NCBI GenBank assembly: GCA_050742535.1 | Contig: JBOGIQ010000160.1 | Coordinates: forward strand, 1 to 12,744 | Length of the DNA stretch: 12,744 nucleotides | Reading direction: 5' to 3' | Source: Gp6-AA40 sp050742535 | GTDB taxonomy: Bacteria; Acidobacteriota; Vicinamibacteria; Vicinamibacterales; UBA2999 | Shown here: positions 5,716 to 11,529 of the stretch, in pieces | How the letters are laid out: each line of letters opens with the position of its first letter | Numbering within the stretch: position 1 is the first letter of the stretch | Translations under genes and position numbers: made by a program | Notes under the pieces: generated by a model | Seen by the model: only the letters and a program-made list of their open reading frames with translations | What the model was told of the DNA's origin: nothing | Database searches by the model: none

Positions 5716-7781
5716 CGCGACAGCTCCTGGACCTTGCGCTGCGCATCCCGGTACTTCGGTGACGTGGACGGCACTCTGGAATACGCCTCGACTGCCCCCG
5801 CCCGATCCTTCAACCGGCGCTCGCGGATTTCACCGAGCTTCCACGCGGCGTCGTGCTTCGTCTCGGGAAACCGTGTGGTCAGGTCGGCGAGCGCCTGGGC
5901 CTGGAGCGGATAGCGGTTCAGGTCCTCGAGAATCTCGCTCATCTTCCACAGCGCATTCTCCGAAAACGCCGGGTACCGCTCGGCAAGCGCGCGATACGTG
6001 GGGAACACGAACGGCACGTAGGCACCCACCGCCTGATCCATGACGCGCTCGCGCATGCGTTCCTCGATCTCGGCGCGGGCAACCAGTGCGCGCGGCGCCC
6101 AGTCCGATGTCGGGTACTGGTCTGCGACCTGCGCGTACATCCGACGCGCCGCCTGCTCGCGCTGCGGCTGGCGCGACGCCATCACCCGCTGCGCCTGCCG
6201 GAAGAGTGCCTCCGCCGCACGCGGGCTCGTGGTGAACCGTTCGACCAGAGACGCGTAGGCGCGAACGGCCTCGTCGTCTCGTTTCGACGATTCGTACGCC
6301 TGCCCCAGCAGCATGTAGGCGTCCGGCGTCAGGCGATGTGCGGGATTACGTTCGATGAATGAGTTCAGCGCGACGATCGCCTGCCCGTACTGACCCGCGG
6401 CGAGCTGACCGCGCACGTCCTCGATTTCCGCGGCGGCCGCAGCCTCCTCCTTTGCCACCTTCGCGCGGCCGTCTGCGGCTGCGGCCGCGACTGGCGGCGG
6501 CGCAGGCGGACGTCCGGGAGCAGGTGCAGTGGTCGTCGATGGCGGCGGCGACGTCGATCCTGGCGCCGAAGTGGGCGCCGCGGCGCTTGCGGCAGCGGGC
6601 GTCTCGGGCGCGGCTGACGGCGCCGCCGGTGCTGGCGCTGCCGGGGGAGCGTCTGCCTGAGCGGGAACCGGTATGCCGAGCTGCTGCATTCGTCCACTCA
6701 TGTACGCCACCATCGCGACGAGCACGACGATGACGAACGTGGCAGCGATGATCAGGCCCTTTGACAACCTGCTGGTCGTCGCAGCCGGGACGGTTGCCGA
6801 CGAGACCTCCTGCGACGCTGCCGCGGCCGGTGACATGCCGCTGGGCATTTGCGCAGCCGCGATCCCTGTGGACGAGGCAGGCGCGTAGACGGGTGTGATC
6901 GTAGATGAGGACTGTGCCACCGGGACCCGCGTGGACGATGAATCGCGCCGCAGGCGCTGCAGATCGGCAGCAAGATCGACCGCGGTCTGATAGCGAAGCT
7001 CGCGTTCCTTTTCGACCGCCTTGCCGATGATCCGATCGAGCTCCGGCGGCAGGTCCGGGTTCACCTGCAGAGCCGGCGGCGGCATCCGGTTGAGAATCCC
7101 GTCGAAGACAACCGCCGTGGTCGTCCCGCCAAACGCGCGCCGCCCCGTCGCCATCTCGTAGAGGACGAGCCCGAACGAGAACAGGTCCGTCCGCGCATCG
7201 AGCGCCTCGCCGCGCGCCTGCTCCGGAGACATGTACGCGATCGTCCCGACCGTCATTCCGGGCGTCGTTGTCAACGCTTCCGTGCCGAGCGTCAGGCTGT
7301 CGGAAAAATCGCTCGAGGCCTTCACCAGCCCGAAATCGAGAATCTTGGCCTGCTGCCGTTTGGTGATGAAGATATTTCCCGGCTTGATGTCGCGGTGGAC
7401 GATGCCCTGGCTGTGCGCGGCCTCGAGCGCGTCGGCGATCTGCAGCGCGAGCGGCAGCAGCGTGCCGAGCGGAACGGCGCCCGCCGCGATGAGGCTCGAC
7501 AGCGGCTGGCCGTCGACAAACTCCATCGCGATGAACTGCTGGCCGTCGCGCTCCTCGATTGCGTGGATCGTGCAGATGCCCGGATGGTTGAGAACCGAGG
7601 CCGCGCGTGCTTCGCGCCGCAGGCGTTCGATCGCGTGACGATCGCCGGCGAGTGACGGCGGCAGGAACTTCAGCGCGACCAGGCGGCCGAGCGTGAGATC
7701 CTCGGCCTTGAAGACCTCGCCCATCCCGCCGGCACCGAGCTTCTCGATGATCCGGTAATGCGCAATCGTGGTGCCGACCAT
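5712..7781 (-). CDS. Transmembrane Ser/Thr protein kinase with periplasmic TPR repeats
   Basis: A 689-aa Hanks-type (PknB-like) kinase that phosphorylates Ser/Thr in the cytoplasm. The kinase domain (about 9-278) has the Gly loop GAGGMG (16-21), VALK with Lys38, catalytic HRDIKPGN (129-136), DFG (149-151) and the activation-loop end GTIAYMSPEQ (179-188), so it should be active. A Ser/Thr-rich juxtamembrane stretch (280-340) leads to one membrane helix (about 342-361), a Pro/Ala-rich spacer (375-440), and TPR-like repeats from about 460 to the end (e.g. AIVALNSFIERNPAHRLTPDAYMLLGQAYES), similar to outer-membrane assembly lipoprotein and TolA-associated TPRs. PASTA repeats are absent. This layout is typical of Acidobacteria and Myxococcus kinases. 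The substrates are unknown. It lies 58 bp downstream of the L7/L12-like gene on the same strand, so they may be co-transcribed. The start lacks a clear Shine-Dalgarno sequence, but Tyr9-Arg-Ile-Ile is the normal domain opening. Confidence 0.95.
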   Translation of the reverse strand: MVGTTIAHYRIIEKLGAGGMGEVFKAEDLTLGRLVALKFLPPSLAGDRHAIERLRREARAASVLNHPGICTIHAIEERDGQQFIAMEFVDGQPLSSLIAAGAVPLGTLLPLALQIADALEAAHSQGIVHRDIKPGNIFITKRQQAKILDFGLVKASSDFSDSLTLGTEALTTTPGMTVGTIAYMSPEQARGEALDARTDLFSFGLVLYEMATGRRAFGGTTTAVVFDGILNRMPPPALQVNPDLPPELDRIIGKAVEKERELRYQTAVDLAADLQRLRRDSSSTRVPVAQSSSTITPVYAPASSTGIAAAQMPSGMSPAAAASQEVSSATVPAATTSRLSKGLIIAATFVIVVLVAMVAYMSGRMQQLGIPVPAQADAPPAAPAPAAPSAAPETPAAASAAAPTSAPGSTSPPPSTTTAPAPGRPPAPPPVAAAAADGRAKVAKEEAAAAAEIEDVRGQLAAGQYGQAIVALNSFIERNPAHRLTPDAYMLLGQAYESSKRDDEAVRAYASLVERFTTSPRAAEALFRQAQRVMASRQPQREQAARRMYAQVADQYPTSDWAPRALVARAEIEERMRERVMDQAVGAYVPFVFPTYRALAERYPAFSENALWKMSEILEDLNRYPLQAQALADLTTRFPETKHDAAWKLGEIRERRLKDRAGAVEAYSRVPSTSPKYRDAQRKVQELSR

Positions 7782-7793
7782 GGAAAAGCCGAT

Positions 7794-7822
7794 CTTACGT
7801 CGCCGCCGCGCGCCGATGTAAG
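7794..7822 (-). promoter_or_regulatory. Inverted repeat between the L7/L12-like and kinase genes
   Basis: CTTACGTCG (7794-7802) pairs with CGATGTAAG (7814-7822 region), continuing through one C/C mismatch to CGC/GCG, giving about 12 paired positions (one G/T) around a 3-base loop at 7807-7809. It ends 13 bases upstream of the kinase ATG. It could be a leaky terminator, an mRNA-processing site or a stem controlling kinase translation. A short T-run (CTTTT on the minus strand) follows about eight bases later. Confidence 0.45.
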
Positions 7823-7839
7823 GGTCACCGCTCTAAGAG

Positions 7840-8082
7840 TTACTGCGCCCGTGTCCAGATGTAAACCAGAACGCCAATGGCGATCAGGACCACCATGCAC
7901 CCGATTGCAGAATTGTATTTCGGGGATGCCGGAGCGCCGGGCGGCTGCAATCGCTCGACGTATTTCTTGGCTTGCGCCAGATCGAGCCCCGTGCGCTCCC
8001 GGACGATCTTGATCGCTTCGATTTTGCTTCCCGCCTCGAGAAGACTTTTGACTTCCTGATCGAGTCCTGGGTGTTTTTCCAT
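7840..8082 (-). CDS. Tail-anchored protein with L7/L12 C-terminal-like domain
   Basis: An 80-aa protein. Residues 9-46 (EVKSLLEAGSKIEAIKIVRERTGLDLAQAKKYVERL) follow the helix-turn-helix pattern of the ribosomal protein L7/L12 C-terminal domain, which has K-I-x-x-I-K-x-V-R-x-x-T-x-L-x-L-x-x-A-K-x-x-V. It is not the ribosomal protein itself: the N-terminal dimer domain and hinge are missing. A Pro-rich linker (47-54) leads to one C-terminal membrane helix (about 58-76) with a short end, so it is probably anchored with the small domain in the cytoplasm. The start at 8082 is chosen because the domain begins there; the upstream in-frame ATG would overlap the divergent gene. The role is unknown. 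The same-strand neighbour is the kinase, which raises the idea of a membrane signalling partner, though this is only from adjacency. Confidence 0.78.
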   Translation of the reverse strand: MEKHPGLDQEVKSLLEAGSKIEAIKIVRERTGLDLAQAKKYVERLQPPGAPASPKYNSAIGCMVVLIAIGVLVYIWTRAQ

Positions 8083-8097
8083 GGCTACACTCAAGGA

Positions 8098-8301
8098 ATG
8101 CCATTCAAGTCTCGAGCGCAACGGCGCAAGTTCGCGGAGCTGCTGGTCGAGGGGAAGATTTCACCAGAGACCTACGAAGAATGGAACCGCGAAACGGGCG
8201 GCAAGCGGCTGCCCGAGCGCGTCAAACGGTCGACGTCAACAGCACGGAAGAAATCGAAATCTACGGGACGAACGAAAAATGCCTCGGCGAAGAAACGATG
8301 A
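8098..8301 (+). CDS. Small basic protein, MPFKSRAQRRKF type
   Basis: A 67-aa protein with two parts: a conserved-looking N-terminal half (MPFKSRAQRRKFAELLVEGKISPETYEEWNRETGGKRLPERV broken into two helices with E-W-N-R-E-T between) and a Lys/Arg/Ser tail (43-67). Proteins opening MPFKS-x-AQ-x-x-F and ending GK-x-LPE occur in many bacteria and phages without known function, as far as I recall. The tail suggests nucleic acid binding, but that is inference. The ATG at 8098 is chosen because the conserved start motif begins there. AAGGA directly abuts the ATG with no spacer, which is unusual for a ribosome binding site, so translation may be weak or leaderless. It is divergent from the L7/L12-like gene, with only 15 bp between the two start codons. 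Confidence 0.7.
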   Translation: MPFKSRAQRRKFAELLVEGKISPETYEEWNRETGGKRLPERVKRSTSTARKKSKSTGRTKNASAKKR

Positions 8302-8363
8302 GATGCGCCGACGACTGTTACGGCAGGGCTCAGGCCGGAACGTGTCGTGCACTTCTCCGGGTG

Positions 8364-8391
8364 AGGTCCGCCTGAAGGCGGACACTACGTA
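8364..8391. repeat. REP-like palindrome, GTCCGCC-TGAA-GGCGGAC
   Basis: A perfect 7-bp stem (8366-8372 with 8377-8383) around a TGAA loop, flanked by AG before and ACTACGTA after. I associate this exact palindrome followed by ACTACG with dispersed intergenic repeats in Vicinamibacteria genomes. It could act as a terminator or RNA-stability element for the 8098 gene. Only one copy is in this window, so its repetitive nature is from memory. Confidence 0.65.
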
Positions 8392-8408
8392 AGGAGGGGA
8401 GGAAACGC
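8392..8408 (+). promoter_or_regulatory. Strong ribosome binding site for the 8409 gene
   Basis: AGGAGGGGAGGAAACGC immediately precedes the ATG and holds two overlapping Shine-Dalgarno matches (AGGAGG at 8392, GGAGG nearer the start). It fixes the start codon and suggests high expression of the secreted protein. Confidence 0.75.
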
Positions 8409-8969
8409 ATGAGGCGAATTCTTTCGGCCTGTGCCGTTGCGACGGCGATAAGCGTTGCCGCTTCCGCGCAGGACAGCACGACTCGAACCCGGACCGACAT
8501 CAAGACGGACGACGCCAAGATCTTCAGCATGACTGGCTGTCTGCAGCGCGATGCCGCTGGCAACTTCACCCTCCACGGCACCGCCGTGAGGAGCCGGGAA
8601 GGCATCACGACGGAAACGAAGGTGCAGACGGAGACCGACAGGGACGAGCAGAAAGTCACGACGACCACGCGCACCAGAGCGGAAGACGGCCGCGTGGGGA
8701 CCGCCGGGACGCTGACGACGTTCATGCTGACGCCGCGTGAGGGTGTGGCGCTGACCCAGTACGTCGGGCAGCAGGTCCAGCTCTCCGCGATCATGATCGA
8801 TCCCGACGAGAAGGACGCCGAGGTGAAGATCGAGGACAAGGTCCGCGTCGATCCGGAGCATGCCGACAGCAGCACCAGGCGGACGAAGACCGAGGTCGAA
8901 ATCGAGCGCGGCGCTGCCGGCCATTACACCGTGATGACGGTGAAGCCGATGGGCGGAGCGTGTAAGTAA
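8409..8969 (+). CDS. Secreted protein of unknown function with TGCLQ motif
   Basis: A 186-aa exported protein. The signal peptide is residues 1-20 (ASA-Q cut). The mature part begins with a Thr/Arg/Asp-rich stretch, then SMTGCLQRDAAGNFTLHGTAV (40-60), a hydrophilic Thr/Glu/Lys-rich middle (65-95), a more ordered segment FMLTPREGVALTQYVGQQVQLSAIMIDPDEKDAEVKIEDKVRV (100-145), and a C-terminal YTVMTVKPMGGACK. I recall the pattern 'TGC(L/V)Q...G.F.L' followed by 'L..YVG..V.ltG' in many small Acidobacteria exported proteins, resembling an OB-like beta domain, without assigned function. Two Cys remain after export (Cys44 and the penultimate-but-one residue), which could form a disulfide. The strong upstream ribosome binding site fixes the start. 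It appears to be a single gene followed by a long hairpin. Confidence 0.8.
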   Translation: MRRILSACAVATAISVAASAQDSTTRTRTDIKTDDAKIFSMTGCLQRDAAGNFTLHGTAVRSREGITTETKVQTETDRDEQKVTTTTRTRAEDGRVGTAGTLTTFMLTPREGVALTQYVGQQVQLSAIMIDPDEKDAEVKIEDKVRVDPEHADSSTRRTKTEVEIERGAAGHYTVMTVKPMGGACK

Positions 8970-8981
8970 GACCAACCCGGA

Positions 8982-9026
8982 GGAAGGAGATAGGAGGAAG
9001 GAGCCTCCTACCTCCTACCTCCCTCC
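8982..9026 (+). terminator. Long purine/pyrimidine inverted repeat, possible terminator
   Basis: A GGA/AGG-rich purine arm (8982-9003) faces a CCT-rich pyrimidine arm (9005-9026). Position by position, 19 of 22 pairs match (mismatches at 8998/9010, 8990/9018 and 8985/9023), so it can form an almost continuous stem of about 20 bp with a minimal loop. It starts 12 bases after the stop of the 8409 gene. There is no U-tract after it, so classical intrinsic termination is uncertain; a role in mRNA 3' protection or a non-B-DNA (triplex-type) structure is equally possible. Confidence 0.5.
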
Positions 9027-9045
9027 GCATGTCACCATACGCGGC

Positions 9046-10389
9046 GTGCGATTCCCACACCCGCTGACGCTTCTCGTGGGCTGCGTGATTCTCGCAGCCG
9101 TTCTCACACACATCATCCCGGCCGGCGAATACGACCGGCGTGAGGACCCGGCGACCGGCCGGATGGTGGTCGTGCCGGGGTCCTATCACGCGGTGGAATC
9201 GAATCCACTCGGGGTTCTCGAGACGGGTCTGGCGTTTCCAAAGGGATTGATCGAAGCGGCGTCGGTCCTGGCGGTCATCCTCATCGGCGGGGGAGCGTTC
9301 GTGGTCGTCGATCGGACGGGCGCCTTTCGCGTGGCGCTGGCCGGTCTCGTTCGCAGGCTCGGAACGCGCCGCAGCCTCGCGCTCCCGATCACGGCCTTCG
9401 TCTTCGCCACGGGCGGAGCGCTCGAGAACATGCAGGAGGAGATCATAGCGCTCGTCCCGCTGCTGCTCGTCTTCATGGGCCGGCTTGGCTACAACAATGT
9501 GACGGCCGTCGCGGTGAGCGTCGGTGCCGCCGCCGTCGGCTCGGCATTCAGTCCGATGAATCCGTTTCAGGTCGGCATCGCGCAGCAGCTCGCGCAGGTG
9601 CCGCTGTTCTCCGGTGGCCTATTCCGATCGATCGTGCTCGCGATCGCGTTTGCGATCTGGGTGGCGTACACGATGCGGTACGCGGCCCGGTCGGCGGTCC
9701 CTGTTCGCGAGGATTCCACCGTCACGGTACAGGCGGACGAGCTGAGCAGTGGATGCACAGCGCTGATTCTCGCGGTTGTCCTCATCGCCTTCGCCATATT
9801 CGTCGCCGGATTGATTCAGTGGGGCTGGGGGTTCGATCACCTGACGGCCGTCCTCTTCATTGCCGGCGTGCTGGCCGGTCTGATCGGGCGCCTTGGCATG
9901 AACGGGACCGCCGAGGCTTACGTGCAGGGCTTCCGCGACATGGCCTTTGCCGCGGTGCTCGTTGGGTTCGCGCGTGCGATCTCTGTGGTGCTGACCGAAG
10001 GCCGGATCATCGACAGCGTCGTCCACGGACTGTTCACGCCGCTCGACGGATTGCCAGCCGCGGGCGCGGCAATCGCGATGATGCTCGCGCACAACGTCAT
10101 CCATGTTCCGGTTCCGAGCGTCAGCGGGCAGGCGGCGTTGACGATGCCGATTCTGGTGCCGCTGTCGGACCTGTTGATGGTCAGCCGGCAGGTGACGATC
10201 CTCGCGTACCAGTACGGCGCCGGGCTCTGCGAGATCCTGACGCCGACCAATGGGGCGCTGATGGCGGTGATCGCGGCGGCGAACGTGCGCTACGACGAGT
10301 GGATCAGGTTCGCGTGGCCCGCGTGGCTGATGCTGACCGCGCTCGGGGCCGCGGCGATCCTGACAGGCCTGGCGATCGGCCTGTCATGA
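9046..10389 (+). CDS. YfcC-family membrane transporter (DcuC superfamily)
   Basis: A 447-aa inner-membrane carrier with about 11-12 hydrophobic helices. It opens with the family pattern FPHPLTLLVGCVILAAVLTHIIPAGEYDR, and has GGALENMQEEIIALVPLLL (about 122-140), GSAFSPMNPFQVGIAQQLAQVPL (about 166-188), and the re-entrant-type motif SVSGQAALTMPILVPLSDL (about 355-375) followed by RQVTILAYQYGAGLCEILTPTNGALMA. These are the hallmarks of YfcC proteins in the C4-dicarboxylate/arginine-ornithine antiporter-like group; proteins of this kind are predicted to move amino acids or dicarboxylates, but the substrate of this one cannot be read from sequence. The length is close to the family norm. The start is the GTG at 9046, with only a pyrimidine-rich tract upstream rather than a Shine-Dalgarno sequence, so initiation is odd. 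It is a single gene. Confidence 0.9.
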   Translation: MRFPHPLTLLVGCVILAAVLTHIIPAGEYDRREDPATGRMVVVPGSYHAVESNPLGVLETGLAFPKGLIEAASVLAVILIGGGAFVVVDRTGAFRVALAGLVRRLGTRRSLALPITAFVFATGGALENMQEEIIALVPLLLVFMGRLGYNNVTAVAVSVGAAAVGSAFSPMNPFQVGIAQQLAQVPLFSGGLFRSIVLAIAFAIWVAYTMRYAARSAVPVREDSTVTVQADELSSGCTALILAVVLIAFAIFVAGLIQWGWGFDHLTAVLFIAGVLAGLIGRLGMNGTAEAYVQGFRDMAFAAVLVGFARAISVVLTEGRIIDSVVHGLFTPLDGLPAAGAAIAMMLAHNVIHVPVPSVSGQAALTMPILVPLSDLLMVSRQVTILAYQYGAGLCEILTPTNGALMAVIAAANVRYDEWIRFAWPAWLMLTALGAAAILTGLAIGLS

Positions 10390-10457
10390 AGGAGTGTCAC
10401 AGTCGCTTTTACACGATTACACGGTAACGCCTTCCGAGCGGCGCACGAATCGTCAAA

Positions 10458-10489
10458 AAACAACGTGGACTCAGAGGGGAACGTTGTTT
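10458..10489. terminator. 9-bp perfect inverted repeat with A/T flank
   Basis: AAACAACGT (10458-10466) and ACGTTGTTT (10481-10489) form a perfect 9-bp stem with a 14-base loop, 68 bases after the yfcC-like stop. Six A residues (10455-10460) precede it, so on the minus strand the stem is followed by T6, which is the layout of an intrinsic terminator reading leftward; on the plus strand the 3' side is only moderately U-rich. It may be a bidirectional terminator after the transporter gene, or an operator. Confidence 0.45.
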
Positions 10490-10547
10490 GTATGACGGCC
10501 CGGCAGTTCTCACTTAAACCAGGTAACGCATGCTCACGACTGTGCGA

Positions 10548-10568
10548 CGTCCGCGCGCGGCGCGGACG
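10548..10568. other. GC-rich 9-bp hairpin upstream of the Fn3 gene
   Basis: CGTCCGCGC (10548-10556) and GCGCGGACG (10560-10568) form a perfect 9-bp stem with a GCG loop, 41 bases before the ATG of the Fn3 protein. It lies in the 220-bp gap between the transporter and the Fn3 gene and may be part of a structured 5' leader. I could not match the leader to a known riboswitch class. Confidence 0.4.
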
Positions 10569-10609
10569 GCAAGCAGGAGGAGTGTGCGTACGAACCCAAA
10601 CGGAGCGGG

Positions 10610-11500
10610 ATGCTCTTCAGTCGCTGCTGGAAACCGATCCTGTACGCCCTCCTCCTGTGTATCGCAGGAGCCTCTGATGCCACCGCTGGCATCCTGACCC
10701 TGCAATGGGACCCAAGCCCTGACAATTCGGTTGCGGGCTACAACGTCTACGTGGGGACCGAGCCAGGTCAGTACTCGACGACGTTCAACGTCGGCAACCA
10801 GCTCCGGTTCGTCTTCCCGGACGCACAACCCGGCCGGCAGTATTACTTTGCGGTCGCCGCCTACACGTCCACCAACATCGTCGGGCCGCTGTCGGCGGAG
10901 GTATCGGGGCGGGTTGACGCATCGCTGCAGCTCTCGAATCCGGGCGATGTCACGAGCATCGTCGGCGTACCGGCGACGGTGCAGCTGACGGCGAGCGCGT
11001 CGGCGGCGGGCGCACTGACGTATGACGCCACCGGGCTGCCTCCTGGCGTCGCGATCGACGCCGCCACCGGTCTGATCAGCGGGAAGCCGATAACCGAAGG
11101 GTCATATCGCGTGACCGCCACCGTCACGAGCAGCCTCAACGCGGCGTCGGAATCGTTCGTCTGGACGGTCAGCCGACATCAGTCCGAAACGCCGGCGGTG
11201 ATCATCACCGTTCCGATGTCCACATCGAGCTTCACGACGTCGAAGCCCTCCGTGGTGCTCGCCGGCATCGCCATGGACGATCAGGGCGTCGTTGCCGTTC
11301 ATTGGAAGAACGATCGGGGTGGTTCCGGGCGCGCGACCGGCACCGACCACTGGCTGGCGGCTGTGCCGCTGCGGCCGGGCAGGAACGAGATCACGCTGAT
11401 GGTCGTCGACGGCAGCTCCAACCGCAGCTCGATCACCATGTCCATCTACCGCAAGGAGACGTTCCGTTCACTGCCGCGTGCGGGGCCGCGATTGGAATAG
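10610..11500 (+). CDS. Secreted Fn3/Ig-like domain protein
   Basis: A 296-aa exported, probably cell-surface or extracellular protein. The signal peptide is residues 1-26 (MLFSRCWK, hydrophobic core, DATA-G cut). A fibronectin type III domain follows (about 28-103), shown by LQWDPSPDNSVAGYNVYVGTEPGQY and GRQYYFAVAAY. Residues 106-190 match the He-PIG/cadherin-like Ig type: a V-x-T-A pattern and GLPPGVAIDAATGLISGKPITEGSYRVTATVTSS. A third beta domain (about 195-285, ITVPMSTSSFTTSKPSVVLAGIAMDDQGVVAVHWKND...) resembles a bacterial Ig-like domain. No enzymatic domain is visible, so adhesion or a binding-module role is likely. GGAG lies four bases before the ATG. The next gene begins 29 bp downstream on the same strand, so the two may form an operon. 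Confidence 0.85.
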   Translation: MLFSRCWKPILYALLLCIAGASDATAGILTLQWDPSPDNSVAGYNVYVGTEPGQYSTTFNVGNQLRFVFPDAQPGRQYYFAVAAYTSTNIVGPLSAEVSGRVDASLQLSNPGDVTSIVGVPATVQLTASASAAGALTYDATGLPPGVAIDAATGLISGKPITEGSYRVTATVTSSLNAASESFVWTVSRHQSETPAVIITVPMSTSSFTTSKPSVVLAGIAMDDQGVVAVHWKNDRGGSGRATGTDHWLAAVPLRPGRNEITLMVVDGSSNRSSITMSIYRKETFRSLPRAGPRLE

Positions 11501-11529
11501 CGCATCGGTCGCGCCTATCACGCCCGCAG

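Noticed and set aside
7840..8082. Calling the small protein ribosomal protein L7/L12
   Set aside because: It lacks the N-terminal dimer domain and hinge, has a membrane helix, and is not near rplJ or rpoB.
10390..10609. A c-di-GMP riboswitch in the leader of the Fn3 gene
   Set aside because: I looked for the conserved GEMM core and could not match it; the stems present do not have that layout.
10465..10677. A 70-codon open frame in the gap before the Fn3 gene
   Set aside because: It starts inside a hairpin, has no ribosome binding site or recognisable domain, and runs into the Fn3 gene in another frame.
11302..11529. An upstream extension of the membrane protein into the Fn3 gene
   Set aside because: The added 76 residues are Arg/His/Ala-rich, unlike a membrane protein, and lie in a shadow frame of the Fn3 coding sequence.
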